NCBI RefSeq assembly: GCF_905115235.1
Contig: NC_051852.1
Coordinates: 140,788,027 to 140,852,026, forward strand
Length of the DNA stretch: 64,000 nucleotides
Reading direction: 5' to 3'
Origin: Hermetia illucens
Taxonomy: Eukaryota > Arthropoda > Insecta > Diptera > Stratiomyidae
This document shows, in pieces, positions 46,801 through 57,164 of this stretch. The translations under genes were made by a program, and so were the position numbers. Positions within the stretch are counted from its first letter, which is position 1. Each line of letters begins with the position of its first letter. The notes under the pieces were generated by a model. That model worked only from the letters and a program-made list of their open reading frames with translations. It was not told the origin of the DNA and searched no databases.

Positions 46801-47788
46801 TAAGGTTGACGACCTTGCCCGAAAAAACTACCAATTACGAAGCCGCAACAGGACCTTAGGACTTCACTGGAAATGCAACGAAATACTCGGTAACAAAATA
46901 GGATTGCTCGTTGGGGCCTTTTTTCATGGAACTTATGCTCTCTCTACAGAATGAAAACCGCTCACTCTGTTCCAATAATAGGCTGATATAGGTGGCTTAC
47001 AAGAAATACTCCGGGATAGGTTTCTTGCCCCCAGAAATTCTCCTAAAGCATATAAACTCAGAGGGCTATCCCGGTTTCCCTGATACCAGATAACTTCCGG
47101 TGAGGCTCCGTGACCGAAGCCAGTTCAACTATTCGCCTACTGCATCACGACCAGCAAGTCAATGTGAATACAGCGTTTCCCAGTCTCCACCACGTGGAGA
47201 CTCTCCTTAGTCACTTGATTTTGATTCAGTTCACAGGATTGCTGCCCCGTTTACCTCCTGGCCACCTCATAGCACCCCATGTATGATATCAAATCGTACT
47301 TGGAGATTACAACAGTCAAGTAGACAGGGAGCCTATAGGCGATGGTTTTTCACCTACATAAGTGTACCAATGATCATCCTACTAACAGTGTCACTCCTAA
47401 TGGTCATTGGAAGTACCCAGTGAATCAACGTTCATTGTCTTTTATAGTTAGGCAACAATCGCAATTGTCCGCAGTCATGGTTCGAAGCCTTATATTCGGA
47501 TAATTATTCTCTGTATAGTATTAACTCACCTTGAAACGCTTTCTGCCAATGCTCCAAATAACCTTTCAAGTCAGCAATATCGTCGACATCGGCGATAACT
47601 AGCCTGTGCTCGAGGTAAATATGCGCTAAATAGTCATCCTGGCCCTCGGGAAACTCAAATTGTTCTTTGCACTTTACACATTGCACTTGGTCTGAATCAT
47701 CCCTAGGAACTTCGATTTTTGATGAAAGTGTGAGAGACGAAAGGATGTTTGTTTCAATTTCATTGTCTAATAACTTTTCCAACGACAT
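40836..47788 (-). CDS. ZNF277: Zinc finger protein 277 orthologue, two exons
   Basis: Exon 1 (47788-47530) and exon 2 (41959-40836) join in phase 1 at GT/AG sites to give 460 residues, near the vertebrate length. Exon 1 carries a C2H2 pair (C37, C40, H56, H61) followed by RLVIADVDDIADLKGYLEHW. Exon 2 carries YYLLSDILPQDFELRKTL, then C2H2-like units CLYC...FNKH, CLFCEKIFKDRATLKEHMRK, CLFC...LCHGFDF and CVTCNNRF...ETDKH, the WSDWDGD acidic segment, NFYQKIKIVNYIRRQ and QPEFFFPTYEDDGILC, all hallmarks of ZNF277. In other animals ZNF277 is a nuclear/nucleolar C2H2 protein that binds ribosomal protein uS5 (RPS2) and has been linked to Polycomb targets. The 5.57-kb intron is filled with LINE and module repeats. 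The gene is intact. Confidence 0.94.
42180..43990 (-). mobile_element. LINE (family A), endonuclease C-terminus to 3' end
   Basis: The minus strand keeps, in order, LYVHNKRGADIELERDHHLMVA (endonuclease end, near 43870), a linker RDKREFAIPLVKEAGDAAVAERNDFRSVYCITKGL (43527-43294), RT parts, then ADGGIELDVVWRISSARSAFDVLSKIWR (42600-42540) and a GGRPKGTWGRTVE-like end at about 42215. The first part of the endonuclease is missing. Broken frames throughout. Confidence 0.85.
44140..44790 (+). repeat. 'GTGGC' 5'-module repeat, copy 3 (tandem unit 1)
   Basis: Starts gtgctcagaggtggcgagga and runs through ggagaacctcca, cgatcaggcctgagtctg, gggaaccgggatagcc and agctctgattgtgg to cttaactgtccgagc. It is matched nearly end to end by 44985-45580 with many substitutions, so the two are not a recent duplication. 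Confidence 0.8.
44985..45580 (+). repeat. 'GTGGC' 5'-module repeat, copy 4 (tandem unit 2)
   Basis: Same module and orientation as 44140-44790, separated by about 195 bp. It ends near 45580, where LINE coding sequence starts at once (HVQKWNDRLMEHGLILNLNKTEF). The module is therefore either the 5' end of a 5'-deleted RTE-like LINE or an unrelated repeat abutting it. Confidence 0.8.
45577..46320 (+). mobile_element. RTE-like LINE, RT thumb to 3' end
   Basis: Plus-strand reading: VQKWNDRLMEHGLILNLNKTEFLTTD, LPRTERFKYLGSMLAANGELPYKISSLINATW (one frame to 45812), then other frames with RRINEYLKAKIFRNVVRPIALYGSECWP and METKMLHWTSGVTHFDHIRNEDIRDRYGVA (from 45957), ending with a DRTKWQNRSRRADQACERDRG-like tail near 46300. 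A younger-looking relative of 29510-30600 but still broken. It lies antisense in the ZNF277 intron. Confidence 0.88.
47030..47275 (-). repeat. 'GTGGC' 5'-module repeat, copy 5 (partial)
   Basis: The reverse complement matches the first half of 44985-45580 (ggccaggaggtaaacgggg-like start, ggagactgggaaacgctgt, gcctactgcatcacga, gggctatcccggtt). Only about 245 bp are kept. Confidence 0.75.
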
Positions 47789-47899
47789 CCTGAATTACGA
47801 CCGGAATCAGGGGATTTCAGCCTCCAAGAACACGCTCCAGAGAGTCGCAGACCGACCACCTGGTGTTTATATGTCAAAATATTGCCTAATTGACAGCTG

Positions 47900-48560
47900 A
47901 ACAGCTGTGAAATGTTGACTTTTGACTTGATATGTTCAATAATTAAATGGAAACGTCTACATGCCAAATTTATCAAGGGAGTATTCAAATTTAAAATACT
48001 TTAAAATACATATTTTCTCATTTATTATTTGGAATTTTATGTGGAACTGAAATTATCTGCTCACTGAACACAATAGTCTTCTATTTCAAAATGGTGTTCA
48101 TAAAGCTGAAAACGAAACTTGGCGCAAGTGCCAGTTATTATACGGAAAGACAATACGAAGTGCTTGCTTAACTTTAAATAAACGGAGTGATTTGTTTTAA
48201 TTATTTTATTCGAGTCGAATTACAATTAAATATTGCCTCCGTAAAAATAGCTTAGGAATCCACACTGCGCTAGAGGCAGTACTAACAATCTCCAAGTAAT
48301 ACGGCAGCTTGCACATTGGAATGGCCTAGAAATGGTCAATTACATTCATTCGAATGTTTTCGAGTGTCCCAACATGAAGTTCCTTAAGTTCCTTAAAGAC
48401 TCACTGTCAGACAAATAAGACTCAGAATCTGTAGGGGTAGCATCTAGTTTTAAATCATTTAATAATAAAAATTTTCAAAACATCAACGGTATAATCGTGT
48501 TGCAGAGAATGGGGATAATTTTCAGTTGATTCCATTAAATCACGGCAATTTTTTATCCGG
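47900..48560. other. Intergenic 5' of ZNF277, nothing recognised
   Basis: AT-rich unique-looking DNA; the ZNF277 promoter should lie at its left end. No TATA box was assigned with confidence. Confidence 0.5.
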
Positions 48561-48599
48561 ATTATCTTTTGGTCCTACGAAAGGATTTTTGGAACCAGT

Positions 48600-48956
48600 T
48601 TCGCAAATTTTACTCAGACTCAAATCCTGATAAATGGCGGCAGTGTGTGCCCAAAGAGTTCAATGAAGCACGTGGCATTTTGCATCACCATATGACGTTC
48701 TTGATAATAACTATTAACTTCTCCGAAATATCTCCGTGCGTAGAACATTCCAGATACATTTCCTATCCACACTTTCAAAGGCCTTCTCGGAATTGACCAA
48801 GAGCAGGTGAAATGGGGATCTGAACTCCGAACACTGTTCCAAAGTGATCCAAATGGTGTTGTAGTCAACAAACCCGGATCTAAAACGGAAATCCGCCTGT
48901 TCTCCATCGATCAAACTTCCCAGGTGTCCTTTGATACGTTCTAGGATCATTATCTC
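48600..48956 (-). mobile_element. LINE RT fragment (family A)
   Basis: The minus strand reads ERIKGHLGSLIDGEQADFRFRSGFVDYNTIWITLEQ, then FHLLLVNSEKAFESVDRKCIWNVLR, the RT finger-to-palm segment (EQAGFR.G, VDFEKAFDS in intact relatives). It ends sharply near 48956, where a plus-strand LOA/I-like LINE begins. Confidence 0.85.
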
Positions 48957-50960
48957 CGCGTGGATAAGGACAAGGTCGTCCAAAACCCCAGGATTCCCAT
49001 GGACGACTGGATAGTTATCAGGAAGGAGGAACCCCAGACAAACAGCCAACTTTTTCTATCTCTTCTGTATAAAAAAGGTAATCTATAAAATGCGGTTCGG
49101 AGTCAGGAACGCAAAGATGAAAGTGTTCTGCGCTGCAGAACCGGAAGACGACCTGCATCTAATCGACGCCGCCAACGAGTTATTGGAGAAGATGAGGATC
49201 GACGGTCCGACGGGAATTAACGAACCCCCCACGCAAGCAGATCATGCTACGAGTAACGCAGGTAAATCTGGAGCACTCGAAGTGGACCTCCGCTAATCTA
49301 CTCGTCTTCGTCCTAGAGGAAGACATGACATCGCACTAATACAGGAGCCTTGGGTCGGAGGCAACGGAACCGTCAAACGGTTCCAAATCAAATATTATAA
49401 TTTAATCCACATTACAGGAAACGCTGAGCAGGACAGAGTTAGAGCATGTATCCTCGCGTGGAAGAGTCTGCACGCTTTTCTGTGTCCGAACCTGAGTTCC
49501 AGCGACCTAGTCGTGATCAAACCGGAATAGGTGGAATCAGACAACGTGTATATTTCCTCGGCTTACATGGCTCACGACTGATCAGCTCCCAACCTGTTAA
49601 TAGCCTGCGACGCCAATCCAAGGTATACGTTTTGGGCAACTCGGAAATTAACGAGAAATGAGTCATTCTTTGATTTTATTATTAATACAAATCTATCGGT
49701 GTGTAACAGGGGCAGTACACCAACCTTTCATTTCTCCAGGCCGGAGAACTGTGACGATTGTCCTTGATATCATCCTACTAACCAACAAAGGGATTCTTAG
49801 AGTGGAGAACTCGACAGTGTCTAACCAGAAATCCTTCTCAGATCATAGTTGGATAGTTTTCAATCTAGATCTTGCCGCAGAGGCCTTCAAACCCTTCAGG
49901 CCTTTAAAGTTTCGTGCCGTGCTAAATACAGCAAGAAGACACTGCCACCGTTGTGGAATTAATATCTCTCCAGCCTCAGCAGCTGCCAAGAGGCAGTGTT
50001 CGTTGGGCTACTGTCAGAACATCAAAAGCATCAGCAAATCCGCAAGGTTTAATAATAAGATTCTGTCCAGGGAACATAGGAGCCCATTCTTTCTTAAAAA
50101 GTCGGAAGGCTTCTGGACGGAATCTTCTGGTGAAATCTTGAAGCTGCTGGTTCAGACGCACTTTCCCGACAGCGAGGAGGACTGTGAGTCAGAACCTTGC
50201 TTAGAGGGTTTGCAGCCACCCCAGCTGTGCCCTGCTTATCAAACCGGTAATTACCGAGGATAAGATCAGCTGGACTGTTTCGTGTTGAAGACCCTAGAAC
50301 GCGGACTGGACACCCACTTAAGGACGATTATGGAGAGAACGCCTTTCTCCAGGTCGCAGCATGCCTACCTCAAAGGCAAATCCACAGAAACCGCTCTCCA
50401 CGAGATAATTGGCACGGTTGAACAGTCACTACAGTACAAACAGTATGCATTCAACAACGTTAGTACCAACGCCATCAACGCCTTGTACTCAGCGAAACCA
50501 TCCTCCAGGCTGGCGGGGCAGTACAGAAACGCGCTGAACAGTCTGGACAGCACGCTCAAGTTCAATCTCCTCTGGGTTGCCGGTCATAAGAATATAGACG
50601 GAAATGAGCGAACTGACGGATTGGCTAGGCGGGGTTCTTCTTTTGACAGCCCTTCAGCGAGTACAGTCGGTGTCTCGCTGCCGACTTTTAAGGGCGGAAT
50701 CTACTTGCACTACTTAACAGCGGCGGACCTCAGATAACATGTGGCAAGTCAAGGGTTATTTGGCCCGCTTATAACAAAACCCGATTACTAGAGCTCCTGT
50801 ACCAGACGCGTACAAATGCATGCAATATTATGGCGGTCTGCATGGGGCACTGGACCATTGCGCCAGGCTCGGCATACCCTACAGTCCGCTTTGCCGAAGC
50901 GACAGAGAAGAGCGAGAAATTCTCAGGCACTTCCTTAGCTAGAGTCAGGTAGGGAACATG
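48957..50960 (+). mobile_element. LOA/I-like LINE, RT core deleted
   Basis: Plus-strand domains in order. ORF1 lies at 48957-49290 (NPRIPMDDWIVIRKEE, RSQERKDESVL). The endonuclease starts at about 49320 (IALIQEPWVGGNGTVKRFQIKYYNLIHI). A later endonuclease part lies at 49650-49890. A linker frame runs 49658-50263. RT entry lies at 50282-50400 (MLKTLERGLDTHLRTIMERTPFSRSQHAYLKGKSTETAL). RNase H lies at 50540-50740 (KFNLLWVAGHKNIDGNERTDGLARRGSS). A C-terminal stretch runs to about 50950. In one 151-codon frame RT entry passes straight into RNase H, so most of the RT was lost in frame. Confidence 0.87.
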
Positions 50961-50999
50961 CAAATATCCCTCCACCCGTTGTACCCGAGATGGGTATTT

Positions 51000-51370
51000 T
51001 TTTTTCGCTTGCCTAACGTTCATCCCTTTTTCTCGCTCATTGGGAAAGATCTCAGATTTCCAAGATTTACAAATGGTTGGAAGCAGCAGCTCTGCTCTGC
51101 AGAGACTGCAAGAGCTGCAATGAATCGCGCGGGAAGACTGTCAAGCCCGGCAGCCTTACACTCCTTAAGTGCGTTGATGGTCGAGATGCCTTTATCCGCA
51201 TGTTACGGTGGCTAGCCATTTCGTTCACAAGAGGCGGAACTTCATAAGATGTAAAACGGTTAAAAACCGTGATGAAATATTCTCTCCATCTTAGGCTGCT
51301 CGTCGTTGTGGAAGAGTCAACACACGCTACGCTGCACCTCGCGACATATCCTGGTATTGAAAGTTGAGGC
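51000..51370 (-). mobile_element. LINE fragment (family A)
   Basis: DNA such as tcccaagattt/ttccaagattta and gcagctctgc...agagactgcaagagctgcaatg parallels family A at about 37750-37830, and the following stretch parallels 43130-43300. No frame is kept. Confidence 0.5.
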
Positions 51371-51439
51371 AGCTTTAAATATCAATCCAAAATTTTAACC
51401 CCTCTAATTTAGTGATAATAGGTTTAGCCGATATCGAGT

Positions 51440-51515
51440 AAATTTTTTATGAGAGACAGGTTGACAGATGCATTTAATCGATTTTAATAATTTTTTGTTT
51501 TACACAAAACCCTAA
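51440..51515 (+). repeat. Tail of the 0.68-kb dispersed repeat
   Basis: gagagacaggttgacagatg followed by cgattttaataattttttgt resembles the right end of the copies at 25112-26480. It sits just 3' of the LSM10 polyadenylation signal. Confidence 0.5.
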
Positions 51516-51523
51516 GATACATC

Positions 51524-51529
51524 TTTATT
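51524..51529 (-). terminator. Polyadenylation signal of LSM10
   Basis: AATAAA on the minus strand, 55 bp after the LSM10 stop codon. Confidence 0.65.
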
Positions 51530-51583
51530 CATAACAAAATTGAGATATTCATATGTACATGAATCTGTATATTTTACAATATT

Positions 51584-52024
51584 TCAAACTTCATCCTTAT
51601 CACTTTTATTCTTGTTTATCGCTTCAACCGTGTGCTTATGCCTGTCTTGTGCCCTCTTCACTTTTCCGGTTCTTCCTTGTTTCATCGTCCTTTTCGCACC
51701 AAATGCCTCCAAAAACTTTCGCAGTTCAGGAACAATATCAACTGACTCTGGGAGATGTATCTGACGTAGAGTTCGGGATGGTATCATGAAATTCTCGAAC
51801 TCATATTGTAATCCTTTTTGATCTATGTACACGACTTCATTCAATGTGATGTTCATGTAGGCGTCAACATCGGTAACCCGACCAGCAACTGAAGTCTCGT
51901 TTCGTAAATCAATTAACACGGCTTTATTTATGAGCAGCAGTGGAACGGCGGATAGAGTGTTGTGAAGGAGATACTTCTCACGGCGGCCTGCAGTGCCGGC
52001 GATGAACAAAGCTTCCCGCGACAT
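51584..52024 (-). CDS. LSM10: U7 snRNA-associated Sm-like protein LSm10
   Basis: Uninterrupted 146-residue frame with an Sm fold. The Sm1 motif spans residues 36-67 (VLIDLRNETSVAGRVTDVDAYMNITL, with the VDAYMN signature) and the Sm2 motif 80-92 (MIPSRTLRQIHLP). KYLLHNTLS before Sm1 matches the LSm10 N-terminal helix, and the basic C-terminus extends further than in vertebrates. LSm10 pairs with LSm11 and replaces SmD1/SmD2 in the U7 snRNP, which processes replication-dependent histone pre-mRNA 3' ends in the nucleus. ATG at 52024 is chosen over upstream in-frame codons because MSREA starts close to the conserved helix and the upstream stretch ends in an acceptor-like tttcag context, possibly a 5' UTR intron. 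The gene appears intact and compact, with LINE fragments on either side. Confidence 0.92.
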   Translation of the reverse strand: MSREALFIAGTAGRREKYLLHNTLSAVPLLLINKAVLIDLRNETSVAGRVTDVDAYMNITLNEVVYIDQKGLQYEFENFMIPSRTLRQIHLPESVDIVPELRKFLEAFGAKRTMKQGRTGKVKRAQDRHKHTVEAINKNKSDKDEV

Positions 52025-52439
52025 TGCGATGGTGAGGTGAGAAGTACTGATGAGGAGCTGAAAAGAAATGAATGATGGGAGATTAATTATCAAGAGATTA
52101 TGTTTTTGATCACTCCAAGGGGAATTTAAAAATATAAGGTCTTTTATGAAGTAATTAAAACTTGCTTTTTCTATTCGCTAGTGTTATTTATTGGTTTTGC
52201 AAATGCCGACATTTCCGGAACCACTTGTTCCCTTCATCAACATCGACTGGTAGTGATTGACCAGCACCTAGATGTAACTTCACTACTACACGCGCTTGTT
52301 CGCCTTTGTGATAGCCGCGCTCAGGAGTGAGCACCTTTATATTAATTCACAAACACGGCACTAATGCGAATTATATTCAATTTAGTTTGGCAATTGACCC
52401 GCTCGGTTTAAGCAATAGTAGTAGTACCTACTTCTCAAA

Positions 52440-53150
52440 TTCAGAAAATATCTGATGGTTTCGTCACAATTGCTGCTTCTGACAGATATTTATTGTATTT
52501 CCGTATTACCTACGCCGACCTGCTTAAGTGCAACGCACCTAACTAAGCCAGAAGCTGCGAGAAGCTTTGGTGTAATCCATATAGCAACTAGAGACGTTTC
52601 TTTGGTCTCTAGTTCTATGTCCTACAACTACCGAGTCAATAATGAGTTTCTCTTTGCATCTCTATAATTTAACTAGGCAGCCCTTCCGCTTCTCGGCCCA
52701 GATGTTGGTCACGGGGCACGCATTGTCTCTTCCAATTAAAACGACGTTATGAATTTGTAGAGAGTTGGTAAGCAAATCATCGGGATAGTGGCATGGCGGG
52801 CGCTTTCAGCAGTAATTCACTTAACATGCTCATTATGCGGGCAACCTCCAAATTCCATCTTAATACACTTTTGCTTCTGTTACCAAAAACTCCACTCTAT
52901 TGGAATTCGTTGAAAAATTTGAACAAACTCTACTGGTTCCTCGCATTCTGAGCACGTCTGGAGTGACTTTCGCCTTACCGTCGTAACCGACTGAAAGTTT
53001 CTGCTTTAGTGTGTCCAGAATCTCAACTACTCTACTCATTGGAAATGTTACAGTTCCAGTAGACCCTCTGCACTTCATTTTTCAGTCGTTTGCTGGCATT
53101 GACAATACTCAGTTGAATCACGCCGACGTTCCAAACGGATTTTCCATGGT
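52440..53150 (-). mobile_element. LINE pre-RT fragment (R2-like 'MDDIKLY' family)
   Basis: The minus strand reads MSRVVEILDTLKQKLSVGYDGKAK and, in shifted frames, remnants of the Arg/Gln-rich block that precedes the RT in this family. Left-end DNA (ctacaactaccgagtcaataatgagtt..tctttgca) recurs at 54595-54640, so both belong to one family. Degenerate. 52100-52440 shows nothing recognised. Confidence 0.55.
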
Positions 53151-54050
53151 AGATCTCTTTTTTCACTCAAACCAATAACACAGAGACGAATCATCTGACC
53201 GAGGAATCAGACAACCGCAACTGCACCAAAATACACAAATTATTGTAATTATAGCAGCGACATATCAGCACACAGTCGAGATGCAATCTCATCAGTGATT
53301 TTACCACTTCATTCATATATTTATATACAATTTGTACGTTACAGCAATGTTCAAATGTTCCGACCAGTCCGAAGAGAACATTGACCTTGCATTTGAACTT
53401 GACCAGTTCTTATATTTCAAAATGCAGGCCTAATGGTTGATCTAGCTGAGGCGAATGAAAATGCATTTTGCATGAAAATAAGGGGATCAAGACCGGGTAA
53501 TCAATTGATAGCGGAACGCTTGACTGAAGAATTGATAATTTGCACATTGACATTTGGGACTGTAAACCTAAAGGGGCAGTAAAAGTCAATGAGGTCCTCT
53601 GCATCCGACGTTCACAACACCGCTGATATCCGGAACACGTTTAACTCAACGCCTGCTCCGAATACGTGAGTCTATTACAGATTTTAATCTTAATTTTGTT
53701 ATTTGTGTGATTGGTTAATCAGAATGCAATCGATGCGTATCAGAAGAAGTTTCATTTTTATTCCCTTAAAATCATAAGGAAATAATTTCCAAAAGTGGTG
53801 AATCTTACTGATCGATAACGATCGAACTATTATTATGAAAGTTATAATAGGTCAAAGTTGTCGCTTCAAATCAAAGACCGAATGTCAGTATCACACGAAA
53901 GTGGATATTCACACACAATATACGCATATATTACGTGCTAGGTGCTAATGGGGGAAGGAAAGGGGGTTTCGGTCCATAATCGCATCTTTTTTTGAGTATT
54001 TTATTTTTTCTTTCTTTTTTCTATTTATTTTAAATTTTTTATACTATTTT
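53150..54050. other. Intergenic, nothing recognised
   Basis: AT-rich with T runs near 53990-54060. No exon, RNA or repeat was identified. Confidence 0.5.
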
Positions 54051-54056
54051 GATATT

Positions 54057-54690
54057 TTATCTATTTTGCATTAAATTCACTCTTACCAATCTAAGTCCGG
54101 CATGCGCCTCGCCTTTGCGGATGGGTTGAATTCGACACTTCTGTAATCCAAATTCCACCCGGATATCACAGCTAAACATGTCTACTATCCGCAACAGAAT
54201 TCTACGGTGGTCGTCAGTACCAGCATATAGCTTGATGTCATCTAAGTACATCAAGTGTGTCAGTTCTCAGTTAGCACGTAGGCCATATTTTATTGCAAAT
54301 CCATACCCTCTAGCATCCTTCAGTAGCCATGAAAGGGAGTTCAGTGCCATTCAAAATCAAATGGGGCTCAACGTATATAGATCGACTCTGAGGTATTAGC
54401 ACCCTCAGATGAACGCATTGATGAGGTGGAATGTCACCCCTCCATGGCTGTCGCCAAAAAAACTTTACTAATTTGGAATCAGTGCGATAAAGTCGTAGGC
54501 TATCGATTAGCCGGGTATGTGGTACGCTGTCGAAATCCTTATCATAATCGATATAACAATTAAAGAGGTTCTTTTTGACCTCAAATTGCTTGTCCTACAA
54601 CTACCGAGTCGATAATGAGTTACTCTTTGCAACAGGCTGAGAATATATTTTTTGCGATTCCATTCAATGGCGATGTGACGTAGCAAGTTA
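54057..54690 (-). mobile_element. LINE RT fragment (R2-like 'MDDIKLY' family)
   Basis: The minus strand has an RT catalytic block MMYLDDIKLYAGTDDHRRILLRIVDMFSCDIRVEFGLQKCRI (54254-54130) and, upstream, HTRLIDSLRLYRTDSKLVKFFWR (about 54520-54440), in different frames. The Y-L-D-D box and the EFGLQKC motif resemble RTs annotated as type-1 (R2-like) elements. Broken and truncated. Confidence 0.75.
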
Positions 54691-55048
54691 TTGTGACACG
54701 ACGAGGTGGAAAGCGAAGAGCTGGGACTCAACACTGTGTCTCAGTGAATTCTTTAATCGGGTTATTGAGGAAAATAGAATACCATCTGGCGGACAAGAAA
54801 GCCTCACAGTTCCAATATGAAAAAAGAAAGGTAGTTCAGCAGCGTTCAAATTACCGCCCGATCCGGTTGCTGTACTATACTATAAAGATTTTTGAACGCA
54901 TTCTTGGCAACCGTAATCGCGACAACGTTCAAGTAATCGCGAATCAAGCCGGGTTTGTCAAGAACTCCGGAACTATTGACATAATACACGCTGGGCGGTT
55001 ACTAATTGAGGAACGCTATTGTTGCGGGAAGCATAGCATAGTCCCCTA
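54690..55048 (+). mobile_element. RTE-like LINE, RT entry fragment
   Basis: One 118-codon frame (54693-55049) ends in SNYRPIRLLYYTIKIFERILGNRNRDNVQVIANQAGFVKNSGTIDIIHAGRLLIEE, the same RT segment as 30561-30340. It is cut at both sides. Confidence 0.85.
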
Positions 55049-55049
55049 A

Positions 55050-56391
55050 ACTTATCCAAAAAGTGAAGATTCAATGATATTTTCACTATTGCGAATCGTT
55101 TTTTGGCATCACCGCATTGAGCCAGCTTAGCCAGAAATCAAGGAATTGGTCTCCGCTGACAAGATGATACTAAGGTCCACACATGCAAGTCGCTCAATGT
55201 TTGATTTTTAGCTTTTGAGTTAGGTTGACAGGTGACGGAATAATTTTGTATTCATTTAAATTACACTCACATTCCAATCTCTCACCAAATTCCAAATAAA
55301 ATCCCTGACCACCAAATGAGTACAATTTCAAATGTTGTTTTGACTTTTGTCAAACATCAAGTGGTGCCTAATGCAAATAGTGTCGAATTCACAATAACAA
55401 ATTGAATTTTATCGGTTCACAATACTCATTTCTGCTTTCGAATCCATATTCGAAAAACATGTCCTCCTCCTCCAGCCAATCAGACAAAACACAATAAAAA
55501 AAAACACATCTTTTGACAGTTCCATCATCAAAGTGAAATACGAATTGTCAAGAGAAATTCCCATACATATACGTACGTACAGTTTCGCAATTTGTTATCT
55601 GTTTTTTCCCTAACTCCGACGGCCGATTTTCGCGTCGTAATTGTCGTTTACCAGACCAGCGATTTGTGCCGCGGAACGGAAAATATCCACGGTTTGTCAC
55701 GTAATCTGGGTGCTCCTCCGAAATAATGGAAAAGTCCGCATGAAATTCGGCTTCAAGGAAAGTGGGTGAGACGTTTCCTTTTCGTATGTTGTGCCGCTGG
55801 TGCACTGAAGAACCAGACGAGAGTGTCGGGGACAGTACTTTTCGTCGGTTCGGTAGTGGCTTTGGAGTGAGGTCTTGGCTCGGCCAGGATCTGGTGATTT
55901 TCCGCATTGCGAGTGAGCCTACACCGCGGGCGAACAAACAACAAAAGTCGCTTTTGTCAAGATATATTTTTACTTTGTTGACGTGTTCAAGTGCTTTCTT
56001 CTTGCAAAGTGGAATTTTTTCATGGAGGCGAGCGATCTAGTGGGCTGAAATCAACGTCATAGGTGAAAGGAGCCAGAACATTTTCGAGGTAGGTCGTCTG
56101 CGTAGTGTTTATTTGGAAGCGAGGGCGCAACAGGTACATGCCGTGAAAGTAGGTCAAAGGTTGACATTGCGCTTCCTTGCTGCTCAGTGCGGGCAGTGCG
56201 CTGCTTTGAAAATACCACTTCAGCGTTTGTTTGAGTGGGTGACTTTCGTTTTTCTCGTGCTGCTGCTGCCGCGAGCATCGGCCGCCTGACAGCCCCCGAA
56301 TTGATCGGTTCCGCCGTACGTCCCGGCCTAGCTGCTTGCACTCGGCGGCAGCACTTCTATCCACTCTTACCTGTCCTCTCCGCACCTACCC
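55050..56391. other. Intergenic to possible 5' UTR, GC-richer at right
   Basis: 55050-55550 is AT-rich with nothing recognised. From about 55600 to 56390 GC content rises and no transposon motif is seen. This block could be promoter and 5' UTR of the gene that starts at 56392. The pyrimidine-rich run at 56355-56391 lies just before that ATG. Open frames on both strands here (55548-55937, 56020-56385) have no recognisable domain. Confidence 0.4.
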
Positions 56392-56478
56392 ATGATTGAA
56401 TTTGGGGCTACCGAGTCTTCCCTCGATTCCGCCAATTTGAAAATTAATCTAATTTACGAGCGTATTGCGCAACCGCAG
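56392..56478 (+). CDS. Candidate first coding exon, gene unidentified
   Basis: ATG at 56392 opens 29 codons ending precisely at CAG|GTAATG, a good donor context. The peptide begins MIEFGATESSLDSAN and ends LIYERIAQPQ, with a helix-like character. It lies at the end of a GC-richer, transposon-free block, as expected of a 5' end followed by a long intron. No second exon was recognised downstream in the window; 56480-57160 holds nothing else certain. I recognise no family from so short a peptide. Confidence 0.35.
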
Positions 56479-57164
56479 GTAATGCTGATCGCAGCCAGCT
56501 CGTGCGCTGTGATAAGATAACGATGGTTGTTTTTCCCATTTATTTACATTTGGCGATTATCAAGTTAGTGCAGAATTATGTTGAGCTTTCGTGCATGTTA
56601 CGGTTGGAAGCGTGTCTCGGGCGTCTCTGTTGCCCACAGTGTTTTTGCACACCGCTCTGCGGTTCGGGGCGGAATTGCAATCGCGTGAAAGAAAATAAAA
56701 GCAGAAGCAACTCCCACGAATACTTGCAGCGAGGCTTATTTTTCACGCTGTCCCGATAAAGCCAATGAATTTTTTCTAATTCGCTGCCCAGGTGATTGCC
56801 TTCTAGTTTGGATGGTTGTGGTGTGGGAGGCTCGGACAGGCCGAGATTTTTGTAATTATCTTTTGGTAATTCCAAGGCATGTCGTGGTGATCATTCGGGG
56901 AGATTGTTGTTTTTCATGTCACTTTTTGGCAGCTAATCTTTAATCTGAGAAAATTTAAAAAAATAATTTGACTTAATTTCATTAATTTAATTATCTCTAA
57001 TTGGAATGCAATGCTGGAAAAGTGCATTGATGCGAATGGTTTGATGTCAAACCACATACCACACCAAGGAGGGTCAGGTCAGAGGTAACGTAACTTATGG
57101 GACATCGCCTCACATGTGCCCTTGGGACGGAGTAACCGATCTCTTTACAGTATCAGAAAGTGAA

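Larger units (their letters stand above)
41960..47529 (-). other. ZNF277 intron 1, filled with retroelement remains
   Basis: Donor gtgagttaat (47529 leftward) and acceptor tttttttcag (ending 41960) bound a 5570-bp intron. It contains a family A LINE (42180-43990, same strand as the gene), two tandem 5' modules (44140-45580), an RTE-like LINE (45577-46320, opposite strand) and a further module (47030-47275). 46330-47030 has no recognised feature. Confidence 0.85.

Noticed and set aside
55548-56385. Minus-strand frames of 92-129 codons in the GC-richer block
   Set aside because: Overlapping frames with biased Arg/Ser/Pro composition and no domain; better explained by base composition of a promoter or UTR.
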